Source of the DNA: BP-133 sp040756995
GTDB lineage: Bacteria > Actinomycetota > Acidimicrobiia > IMCC26256 > BP-133
Length of the DNA stretch: 64,000 nucleotides
NCBI GenBank assembly: GCA_040756995.1
Contig: JBFLYK010000010.1
Span: forward strand, 62,001-126,000
Reading direction: 5' to 3'
The first letter of the stretch is position 1. Every line of letters begins with the position of its first letter. The position numbers and the translations under genes are program-made. Below the pieces are notes generated by a model. It was not told the DNA's origin. It did not search any database and saw nothing but the letters and a program-made list of their open reading frames with translations. This document shows, piece by piece, positions 52,905 to 59,458 of the stretch.

Positions 52905-53140
52905 TCAGTCTCCAGCTCGAACTGCTGCCCCATCGCGTCGGGCAGGATCGTCATCGGACCCATGGAGCCGTCTTCGTAAACGTGCCAGTGAACGGTGCCG
53001 CTGAAGAGGACGGTGTGGCGGTGCCCCTCGGGGTACGAGCAGCCGGGGGGGCAGGAATCAGCGGGCGAGGGGAGGGGCGCCTCATCCTTGGGTTTCGAAC
53101 GCTGTCTGGCTCCATCCCCCCGCCCGCCGAGTGCGCTCAC
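52901..53140 (-). CDS. Small hypothetical element protein
   Basis: 79 residues, GTG start, overlapped by four bases on both sides. It has PPGCSYPEGHRHTVLFSGTVHWHVYEDGSMGPMTI; the Cys/His cluster could bind metal. Not recognised. Confidence 0.55.
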   Translation of the reverse strand: MSALGGRGDGARQRSKPKDEAPLPSPADSCPPGCSYPEGHRHTVLFSGTVHWHVYEDGSMGPMTILPDAMGQQFELETE

Positions 53141-53532
53141 GAAGCCGGCCTGACCATCTCCAGCCCCCTGGCCCAGATCAGCGCCTCCATCATCGGGTCA
53201 TCCAGGATCACCGGTCGGCGCCAGTAGACCCGGCGGCGTCCCCCCGCTGGGATGGCCGGGTCGGCGACGGTCCCGCGGAGCGTCACGTGCGCGGCCCAGG
53301 TGCGGCGGTCGAGGGAGAGCACGAGGGGGGTGTTGGTCTCCACCTCCACCGCGAACAGCGCCTCGTCCCCGGGATTCCGAAGGTAGACCTCGACGGTGGC
53401 AGGGAGGAGCGTGATGCGGTCGTCCGGCGCGCGGACGGTCATCTTGCCGTCAGCGTCCACCTCCACTGGCGGGAACAGCGAGCCGGTGAGGGGGTTGCCG
53501 TCGGGGTCCTCGAGGACCAGGGATGCCGCCAC
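53137..53532 (-). CDS. Hypothetical element protein, all-beta, possible virion component
   Basis: 131 residues, GTG start directly after the upstream stop. Alternating hydrophobic strands (SLVLEDPDGNPLTGSLFP, ITLLPATVEVYLRNPGDEALFAVEVETNTP, AAHVTLRGTVADPAIPAGG, RRVYWRRPVILDD) suggest a beta-sandwich, common in phage head-tail or decoration proteins. No family assigned. Confidence 0.55.
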   Translation of the reverse strand: MAASLVLEDPDGNPLTGSLFPPVEVDADGKMTVRAPDDRITLLPATVEVYLRNPGDEALFAVEVETNTPLVLSLDRRTWAAHVTLRGTVADPAIPAGGRRRVYWRRPVILDDPMMEALIWARGLEMVRPAS

Positions 53533-54192
53533 CTACGACACCTCGAGCCAGGTGCCGCTGCTGGCCTGCCGCAGGTCGGCCAGGGTGATCTCCGGGTCGT
53601 CGCAGCGAGCGAGCAGGTCCTCGTCCGCGGGGAGAATTCCAAGGGCGACCAGCGCCATGGTGTTGGCACGCTGGCAGTCATCTGGGGTGAACCCGCTGGA
53701 CTTGAGGATGTCCATCACGTGTTGCTTGGCGTAGACGTCAGGGCGATCCTTCAAGTAGGCGTGCTGGTCCTCACCGCTCTTGACCACCGGCTTGAGCTTG
53801 CCCAGGTGCGCTTCGCAGATGAGCTGAGCCGCCTCCTTCAGAACGGCCGGCTGGTTGGACTTGAACAGTCGCCTCGTACTCACTGCGGCTCGAAATTCCT
53901 TGACCACCTCCTCAGCTCGCTCGACCCGCCCGCGCTTGAGGCCCGCTTCTGGGGAAATTTCAAGCGCGCGAAGCAGCGACTGCTCCCGGGTGAGACCCGG
54001 CTGCGACTTGCGAATCTCAGCCGCCAGGGAGGTCAGCTCGTCAGGCGCGTGGATGTACGCCACCGGGGCCGGCTCCTCGTCCGCCTTCGCGGTGGGGATG
54101 ACCTCGCTGTGGTCACCCCGGATGCGGGCCTCCCAGCGCTCCTGGAGGGAGGGGTTCGACTTCAGGACCTTGTCCCAGTCCTCGTTCGCCAT
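53533..54192 (-). CDS. Hypothetical element protein, helical and charged
   Basis: 219 residues, ATG start. Sequence is mostly helical with Lys/Glu pairs (DWDKVLKSNPSLQERWEARIRGD, GLKRGRVERAEEVVKEFRAAVSTRRLF, DVYAKQHVMDILKSSGFTPDDCQRANTMALVALGILPADEDLLARCDD). It has a scaffold-like appearance but no recognised family. Confidence 0.6.
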   Translation of the reverse strand: MANEDWDKVLKSNPSLQERWEARIRGDHSEVIPTAKADEEPAPVAYIHAPDELTSLAAEIRKSQPGLTREQSLLRALEISPEAGLKRGRVERAEEVVKEFRAAVSTRRLFKSNQPAVLKEAAQLICEAHLGKLKPVVKSGEDQHAYLKDRPDVYAKQHVMDILKSSGFTPDDCQRANTMALVALGILPADEDLLARCDDPEITLADLRQASSGTWLEVS

Positions 54193-54194
54193 GG

Positions 54195-54404
54195 CTACGC
54201 CACCGCCAGCGCGTCGACCTCAGCCTGGGAGAGGGTGGGGATGCCCTGCGCGTCGTAGGAGTCAATCAGGGCGCGCAGGTCCAGGCGGCTCTGGGTGCCC
54301 GGGGTGGAGCTGGCGTAGCGGTTGATCAGGTCCCGCTTCGCGCGGCACTTGGACGCCTCCTCAGCCGTAACCTTCCCATCGGTGAATCGCTGGCGGTTGC
54401 TCAC
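54195..54404 (-). CDS. Small hypothetical element protein
   Basis: 69 residues, GTG start overlapping the upstream stop by four bases, two bases before the next start. Helical: SNRQRFTDGKVTAEEASKCRAKRDLINRY, SRLDLRALIDSYDAQGIP. Not recognised. Confidence 0.6.
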   Translation of the reverse strand: MSNRQRFTDGKVTAEEASKCRAKRDLINRYASSTPGTQSRLDLRALIDSYDAQGIPTLSQAEVDALAVA

Positions 54405-54838
54405 GATGCCTCCTCGGCTTCGAGGCCGTCGCGCGGCTCGCGTTCTGGGTACAAGCTGCCGGTGAAACTGACTGTGCCCAGCCGGGCCTCCAACTCCGCA
54501 ACCCGCGCCAGAAGTCCCTTGCAGAACTCCTCCAAGCGATCCAGTCGCATGGTGTGGACGGTGATGTCGTCGGCGTAGTGCCCCAGACGCACGAACGGAC
54601 TTGACTGTTGAGCTGCCGCTTCTCGGGCTGCGGCCTCCCGCTCCAGGCGGGCCTGCTCGCCCCGCTCCTTGATGGCGCGGGCCTCGGCAACGTCGTCCTC
54701 GGTGAGGGTGGCGCCGAACAGGTTGGCTGCCACCTTCGTCCGGGAGTTGCCCGCCTCTCGCTGACGACGCCTCCACCGCTCTGCTTGAAGCGACTGGTCG
54801 TCGTCGGCATACAGGGGGGTGGTTTCGGTCTGGCTCAT
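54401..54838 (-). CDS. Hypothetical element protein with coiled coil
   Basis: 145 residues. A strong GGAGGAG precedes the ATG, so this gene opens a new translational unit after the hairpin at 54903-54932. Charged helical sequence (AERWRRRQREAGNSRTKVAANLFG, EARAIKERGEQARLEREAAAREAA, RLDRLEEFCKGLLARVAELEARLG). Not recognised. Confidence 0.65.
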   Translation of the reverse strand: MSQTETTPLYADDDQSLQAERWRRRQREAGNSRTKVAANLFGATLTEDDVAEARAIKERGEQARLEREAAAREAAAQQSSPFVRLGHYADDITVHTMRLDRLEEFCKGLLARVAELEARLGTVSFTGSLYPEREPRDGLEAEEAS

Positions 54839-54902
54839 TCAGTACTCCTCCATGCACTCGGGATGCCAATGCAGATGCTCAGTGACCAGGGCTTTTCGCG
54901 AG

Positions 54903-54932
54903 GCCACCGCCGGGAGTAGGACCGGCGGTGGC
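54903..54932. terminator. Strong hairpin between the regulator operon and the leftward structural-like genes
   Basis: A perfect 11-bp stem, GCCACCGCCGG (54903-54913) / CCGGCGGTGGC (54922-54932), with an 8-base loop. It lies in a 135-bp gap just after the gene ending at 54969 on the minus strand. No T-run, so factor-independent action is uncertain. Confidence 0.5.
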
Positions 54933-54968
54933 GCTCGCTTTCCGCCCAGGGCCAGGCGAATCAGGGGG

Positions 54969-55133
54969 TCACAGCGCCCGCTCCAGGTGCCACGCCGTCT
55001 CGGCGTCGCGGACCCGGGCCAGGGCCTCGCGCAGGATGGTGGGGAGGGTGGTCCCCTCCTGGCTGAGCTGAAGCTCGTGCTCGAGGACGGCCACCCGCAG
55101 CTCCAGGAGGGCGACGATCAGGTAGTCGGGCAT
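54969..55133 (-). CDS. Very small hypothetical element protein
   Basis: 54 residues. The ATG shares its A with the upstream stop (TGATG). PDYLIVALLELRVAVLEHELQL is a leucine-rich helix that could be a short coiled coil. Not recognised. Confidence 0.5.
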   Translation of the reverse strand: MPDYLIVALLELRVAVLEHELQLSQEGTTLPTILREALARVRDAETAWHLERAL

Positions 55134-55378
55134 CACGCTGAAGCCTCCGCGTCGTCGTCGAGGAACACGCCGGGGTTGGGGTGGTCGCGGCTGAGGTCCG
55201 TGAGGGCGAGGACCGCGGTTTCGAGGGCCTCGATCCGGGTGAGGGCCTCCTCGACCGCGAGGCTCAGGCTGAGGACCTGGCGGTCGCGGCTGAGGCCCGA
55301 GTGCACGAGACACAGAACGGTCCGGTCACCGGAGCGGACGCAGAGGCAGGTCGGGAAGTGCTCGTCGAGGGTGCTCAC
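55133..55378 (-). CDS. Small hypothetical element protein
   Basis: 81 residues, GTG start overlapping the HTH gene's stop (GTGA). The N-terminal half has FPTCLCVRSGDRTVLCLVHSGL, the C-terminal half a helix (AVEEALTRIEALETAVLALTDL). Not recognised; coupled to the regulator. Confidence 0.55.
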   Translation of the reverse strand: MSTLDEHFPTCLCVRSGDRTVLCLVHSGLSRDRQVLSLSLAVEEALTRIEALETAVLALTDLSRDHPNPGVFLDDDAEASA

Positions 55379-55608
55379 GCGACCTTCTCCTCCGACAGCT
55401 CCTGGATGACCGTGAAGAGCGCGCGCTTGGTGCCTGCCTTCGGGTGGCGGGCACCGGTGCGCCAGGCCCGGACGGCCCGCGGGGTGACCCCCATCTCCCG
55501 GGCGATGTCCTGGTCCCGCACCCCGCACTCCCGGGCGAGGCGCAGCATCCACGCGGTTCGCTGGTCCTCGGGGGGGATGGGGTCGAGGATGGTGGTCCTT
55601 TGTTCCAC
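55375..55608 (-). CDS. HTH regulator (Cro/CI-like) of the element
   Basis: 77 residues, GTG start. The DNA-binding helix-turn-helix is DQDIAREMGVTPRAVRAWRTG, followed by ARHPKAGTKRALFTVIQELSEE. It is divergent from the two small rightward genes at 55.8-56.1 kb, with CGATGG repeats between, which suggests a repressor switch. Co-transcribed with two small downstream genes. Confidence 0.7.
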   Translation of the reverse strand: MEQRTTILDPIPPEDQRTAWMLRLARECGVRDQDIAREMGVTPRAVRAWRTGARHPKAGTKRALFTVIQELSEEKVA

Positions 55609-55614
55609 CTCTCG

Positions 55615-55686
55615 ATCCTACCCTGTTCCATCGCTCAAACCGATGGCTGTCAGCAGTTTGCACGATGGCTGGCGGGGGATGATACC
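55615..55686. promoter_or_regulatory. Candidate operator array and divergent promoters at the HTH gene
   Basis: CCATCG (55628-55633) and CGATGG (55641-55646) form a perfect inverted repeat with a 7-bp spacer. CGATGGCTG occurs at 55641 and again at 55663, 22 bp apart, two helical turns. A rightward promoter candidate is TTGCAC (55658-55663), 17 bp, GATACC (55681-55686). A leftward -10-like TAGGAT lies at 55615-55620. The layout fits autoregulation. Confidence 0.5.
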
Positions 55687-55802
55687 ACCAGCCAGGGGGC
55701 GGCCCGCGCGCTCTTCGCGAACTCGCGACTCCTGACCGGGCTGCGCCGCAGGTGTGTTGTCATCGCTCCTGCACCACCAACCGACCAAGGAGGAAAACCA
55801 AG

Positions 55803-55928
55803 GTGGAAGCGATGATCGACCTTCTGAGACAGGCCCTCGAGATCGCCAAGGAGAACAGCAGACTCATCGAGGAGAACAGCCAACACCTCCGGGAGTTGGC
55901 CGCCGAGCTTGAGGAGGTGGCGGGGTGA
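55803..55928 (+). CDS. 41-residue leucine-zipper-like protein
   Basis: GTG start nine bases after AAGGAGG; ends GTGA over the next gene. The sequence has heptad-spaced Leu/Ile (IDLLRQALEIAKENSRLIEE), a short coiled coil. It could modulate the divergent HTH protein as a small antirepressor would; that is inference. Confidence 0.55.
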   Translation: MEAMIDLLRQALEIAKENSRLIEENSQHLRELAAELEEVAG

Positions 55929-56119
55929 CCCGCCACCAACCCACCGTCGACGCCGCCACCGAGGCCCGCCTGTCGGGCATCCTCGGGGCCATCGAGGCCA
56001 TCGAGGGCCTGGACTTCCTCACCCTCGACGCCAACGAGATTGCCGACATCCTGAACTACGAGGAGCTGATGCTGTCGGACGTGGAGAAGTCCATCCTGCT
56101 GGAGTGGCTCAGCACCTAG
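55925..56119 (+). CDS. 64-residue hypothetical element protein
   Basis: GTG overlaps the preceding stop by four bases. Helical and acidic (TEARLSGILGAIEAIEGLDFLTLDANEIADILNYEELMLSDVEKSILLEWL). Followed by a terminator, so the two small rightward genes form a closed transcript. Not recognised. Confidence 0.6.
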   Translation: MTRHQPTVDAATEARLSGILGAIEAIEGLDFLTLDANEIADILNYEELMLSDVEKSILLEWLST

Positions 56120-56141
56120 AGTGCAGCGCAGCGCAGCGGGA

Positions 56142-56163
56142 GACCCCGGGCTGCGGTCCGGGG
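56142..56163 (+). terminator. Terminator of the small rightward operon
   Basis: Stem ACCCCGG (56142-56148) / CCGGGGT (56157-56163), 8-base loop, then TCTTCC; 23 bp after the stop. Confidence 0.6.
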
Positions 56164-56176
56164 TTCTTCCGCGGGG

Positions 56177-57707
56177 TCAGAGCCGCCAGGGCGAGGAGGA
56201 GCGGGTGAGACCGAGGTTGACCTCGAGGTCGTCGGCCACGTCCCCGACCGTCCGGAGCCGAACGCAGTCGGGGTGGGCGCACTCTCGCATCGGGTGCAGC
56301 TCGCTCTTCCAGCAGCGCCGGTCCGTCCGGGGAGTCGGCTCGGGGCGCCACCACAGGCGGGGCGGGCGGCGGCCGGACGCCACGTCCAGAACCCGCCCGA
56401 ACCTCGACGCCGCGGTGGTTCCGCCCGGCGAGGAACCAGCCGCAGAACGACAGTGCCATCGCCAGGTCGTCGTGGCCGCGGTTCTCGGGGACGCTGATCT
56501 TGTCACCGGCATCGGTTGAGGTGACCTCCAAGTTCCCGAGCTGCCGGAGGAGCTGGGTGAAGCGGCGGTCAACCACCAGGAGGCCGTCCCGCATCAGTCG
56601 CTCGAGGAAGCCGAAGCCCACCACCTTCGTCTGCTGCGTCGTCGTCAGCAGCTGGCAGGTCGTCGGGAGGCGGAGGTCCGCGACGCGCTCCGCGAGCTGG
56701 TCCGCGGGGGTCCCCCCGACGCCGTTCTCCTCCGGGATGACCGTCCGGATGGTGCGGGATCGACACAGCTCCAGGACGACGGGGAGAAACAGGTGCGGCT
56801 TGCACTGGCGCTCCTCCGCCAGGGTGACGGCGTACCGGCCGTCGGGGGTGGGGAGGCGGCTGACCCCGACGAGCGCGCAGGAGTCGTAGGACCGCCCCCA
56901 GTCCACGCCCGCCACCGCGACGGGGAGGGCGAGGGCCTCCTCCGGGAGGTCCGCGGTCGCGGACTCGAGCAGCTCCGCCGGGAACAGGCTCCCGGCGTCC
57001 TCGACCCACTCCGCCAGGACCTCCTGCCGGTACTCCCGGTCGGTGCTGGTGGCCCGGAAGACGCGCAGGACCTCCTCGTCCACCAGCGGCGAGACCGTCG
57101 AGGGCCAGTGAAAGGAGGCGACGCCCAGGTCGTTGCCGGGCTTGAGGCCCGCCCGGTAGAGGGTGGCGAACCAGCGGTCGAGGCGGCCGTAGGGGGTGGA
57201 GGTCATCAGCAGCTGGGAGCCCGGGTTGGCCGTGATGACCCACTTCGCCGCCGAGAGCACGTCCTCGTCCACGAACGCCGCCTCGTCCACGATCAGCAGG
57301 TCCGCGCCGTGACCCCGCACCTGCTTCTGACTGGCGGGAACGGACCGGATCGTCGACCCGTTCTTGAACCGGATCACGTGCGTGGTCACGTCGTCGACCA
57401 GCTCCTCGACGATCGGGATGCTCACCAGGTCGGAGCACGTCTGGAGCAGCTCGCGGGCGGCGTCGTCCCCCGCCGAGACGATCAGCACCTTGAAGCCGGG
57501 GGTGGTGAGGCAGGAGTGGATCGCCTTGGTGGCCACCGCCCGGGACTTGCCGGCCCGCCGCCCCGAGCACGCGCAGACGAAGCGCGCCGGGCACCGCACC
57601 AGCTCGACCTGGTGGGGCCACAGTGGTTCCCGCAGCAGCTCGCGGGCGAACACCTCGACGTCCGCCTTCGCCGCCTCCACCAGGCGCCTGAAGTCCTCCG
57701 CGTTCAC
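56177..57707 (-). CDS. terL: Phage terminase large subunit, frame broken near the C-terminus
   Basis: About 510 residues when corrected. It powers and cuts DNA during packaging. Motifs: Walker A CSGRRAGKSRAVATKAI, Walker B ADLLIVDEAAFVDED, TSTPYGR motor coupling, nuclease Asp in VAGVDWGRSYDSCALVGV and in NRGHDDLAMALSF. GTG at 57707 overlaps terS. Near 56392-56398 the frame must drop one base: the corrected frame reads VLDVASGRRPPRLWWRPEP and ends at 56177 with a CxxxxC-containing tail, using G/C-ending codons, while the uncorrected frame runs to 56109 with alien codons. Confidence 0.85.
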
Positions 57708-58222
57708 GGCTGCTCCTCCTCCTCCCGGGCCCGGGTCGAGGCCGGGGTGCTGTTCCAGATCGCCTCGACGTTGAGGGCCATCTGGGTGACGTTCCGCCCG
57801 AGCTTCGAGCGCGAGAGGGGCGTCAGCCCCAGCTCCTTGGCCTCGGCCAGGGCGCGGTTCTGCCACCGGTGCTGCTCTGACCTGGCCCAACCCGTCGGCT
57901 GGGGGTCGAAGTCGGGGTCGTCGAGGTTCTCGTTCTTGGACACCCACCGCCCGTAGAGGAACGCCTTGGCCTCCGCCACGGCCCAGCGGTGGAGCGTGGC
58001 CTGGTACTGCGGCTGCTGCAGGTACGCCTCAGCCTGCACGGCCTCCTCGATGAACTGCTGTGCCAGGGGCTCGTAGACCCGGGGACTCTTCGCGCCGTAC
58101 TTGAGGCTGAGCGTGTGCCCGGGCTTCAGCGGCTGGGGGTTCCACCAGTCCGGGTACACCCGCTCGCTCGACGGGGTGGCCGGGTCGAAGGCGCGCTGGT
58201 TCGTGGAGGGGGTGCCTGCCAT
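57704..58222 (-). CDS. terS: Phage terminase small subunit (P27-like)
   Basis: 172 residues. AKAFLYGRWVSKNENLDD and AEAKELGLTPLSRSKLGRNV match the LGLTPxSRxxL end of P27-type small subunits, which select the packaging site. Directly upstream of terL with a four-base overlap, and overlapping the recombinase stop (TGATG). Confidence 0.75.
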   Translation of the reverse strand: MAGTPSTNQRAFDPATPSSERVYPDWWNPQPLKPGHTLSLKYGAKSPRVYEPLAQQFIEEAVQAEAYLQQPQYQATLHRWAVAEAKAFLYGRWVSKNENLDDPDFDPQPTGWARSEQHRWQNRALAEAKELGLTPLSRSKLGRNVTQMALNVEAIWNSTPASTRAREEEEQP

Positions 58223-59016
58223 CAGGACCTCCGGGTGGAGTTGGCCTCGTCGTCCAGGCGGAGGGAGGCGAGCGTTCGGGACACCTTCGAGGCCGTCCAG
58301 GTGGAGCCGGTCACGGTGGTGATGCCCCGCTGGTTGAGGGCCTCGGCCGCGCCGAGGTAGCTGCCCTGCTCCACGTAGACGGAGGCCACCTGCCGGCGCA
58401 GCGGCTCGGGGGTCTGGATCGGCCGCCCCAGGCGGTCACCGCGGGCCTTCTTGGTGGCGAGTGCCTCGCGGGTGCGGGCGCGGATCAGCTCGCGCTCGAT
58501 CTCCGCCACGATTCCCATCTGAATGCCCATCACCCGACCCCACAGGGTCGAGGTGTCGAGGAGCCCGTCCGCCGAGATCACGGACCACCCGCCCTCCTGG
58601 GCCACCTTGAAGAGCACCACCAGGTCGTGCAGCGTTCGCCCGAGCCGGTCCACCCGGGAGACGACCAGGGTGCCAGCCTCCCGCCCGAGCAGCTGCAGGG
58701 CCTGGGACAGCTGCGGGCGCCTCGCGGGCTCGACGGAGCCGGAGACTCCCTCGTCAGCGAGGACGGAGTGGAGATGCAGTCCGCGTCGCTGCGCCACCTC
58801 CTCCACCGCCTGCCGCTGGGCCGCCAGCCCGAGCCCGCTGTCAGCCTGCTCCGCGGTGGAGCAGCGGAGGTAGCCCACCGCCACGCCCTCCACGCAGGCA
58901 CGTGTGGCCCTGGGCCGCCGGTTCCTGGCTTCCACCTCCTCCACCATCCGCATCAGGTCGTGGAGGTCACTGGGGGCCTCTGAGACCGCGTCTAGTCCTG
59001 GGGTAGGGTCGGGCAC
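58222..59016 (-). CDS. Small serine recombinase (resolvase/invertase type)
   Basis: About 264 residues. Catalytic N-domain: GYLRCSTAEQADSGLGLAAQRQAV with the nucleophile Ser in YxRxS, LADEGVSGSVEPARRPQL, LVVSRVDRLGRTLHDLVVLF with the two Arg, and the E-helix EIERELIRARTREALATKKARGDRLGRP. The C-terminus is a small HTH (YLGAAEALNQRGI). Its size excludes a large serine integrase. About 45 extra residues precede the catalytic core. GTG 59016 has AAGGAG ten bases upstream; GTG 59025 is an alternative. Confidence 0.88.
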   Translation of the reverse strand: MPDPTPGLDAVSEAPSDLHDLMRMVEEVEARNRRPRATRACVEGVAVGYLRCSTAEQADSGLGLAAQRQAVEEVAQRRGLHLHSVLADEGVSGSVEPARRPQLSQALQLLGREAGTLVVSRVDRLGRTLHDLVVLFKVAQEGGWSVISADGLLDTSTLWGRVMGIQMGIVAEIERELIRARTREALATKKARGDRLGRPIQTPEPLRRQVASVYVEQGSYLGAAEALNQRGITTVTGSTWTASKVSRTLASLRLDDEANSTRRS

Positions 59017-59108
59017 GTCGATCACGCTCCTTCGTGGTCGGCCGGCCCCGGGAGGTTGCCCCCTCGCCGGGGCGAACTTGTGTTCTGGGGTCCCCCCAAG
59101 GGTAGCCC

Positions 59109-59138
59109 GCTTCCCCTAAAGGTTGGTTTAGGGGAAGC
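59109..59138. repeat. Perfect 12-bp inverted repeat upstream of the recombinase gene
   Basis: GCTTCCCCTAAA, spacer GGTTGG, TTTAGGGGAAGC. It lies about 95-120 bp upstream of the recombinase start, the usual place of a resolvase crossover (res) site; it could also be a hairpin in the leader. Confidence 0.65.
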
Positions 59139-59252
59139 ACCCTGCGTGTACTTGGACCACGAAGGCGAAATCGCCGGGGGTCGGGGGTAGGTCTGCTGCC
59201 CCCCACCGCCTGCCCCTCACTGGGGTGCTCTCGGGGGTGGTTCTGCGTCAGG

Positions 59253-59451
59253 AGGTGTGTCAGCGCCCTGACACACCTAGACACAGGTGTGTCACTGTGT
59301 CAGGTGTGTCTCTACTCACAGCTAACACCCCCCTTTTAGATCACTCATACTTGACAATTACTTTCTTTCTATCTCTTTGGTTCACGCTCTCGTGTCAAAA
59401 ATGGGCCTACTTTGACACACCCCTGACACACCTGACACACCTGACACACCT
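59253..59451. other. Candidate replication origin: TGACACACC iterons flanking an AT-rich island
   Basis: Left cluster: AGGTGTGTCA at 59253, TGACACACCT at 59269, AGGTGTGTCA at 59285 and AGGTGTGTCT at 59302. Right cluster: TGACACACC at 59413, 59424, 59433 and 59442, the last three with a 9-bp period. Between them about 100 bp is the most AT-rich stretch of the element (TTACTTTCTTTCTATCTCTT). The cluster abuts the 3' end of the primase-polymerase gene. Iterons plus an AT-rich unwinding region are the usual parts of plasmid/phage origins. It may also hold the promoter of the recombinase-terminase operon. Confidence 0.65.
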
Positions 59452-59458
59452 GGCGAAA

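Noticed and set aside
59413..59451. TGACACACC array considered as CRISPR
   Set aside because: The unit is only 9 bp and contiguous, without spacers; iterons fit better.
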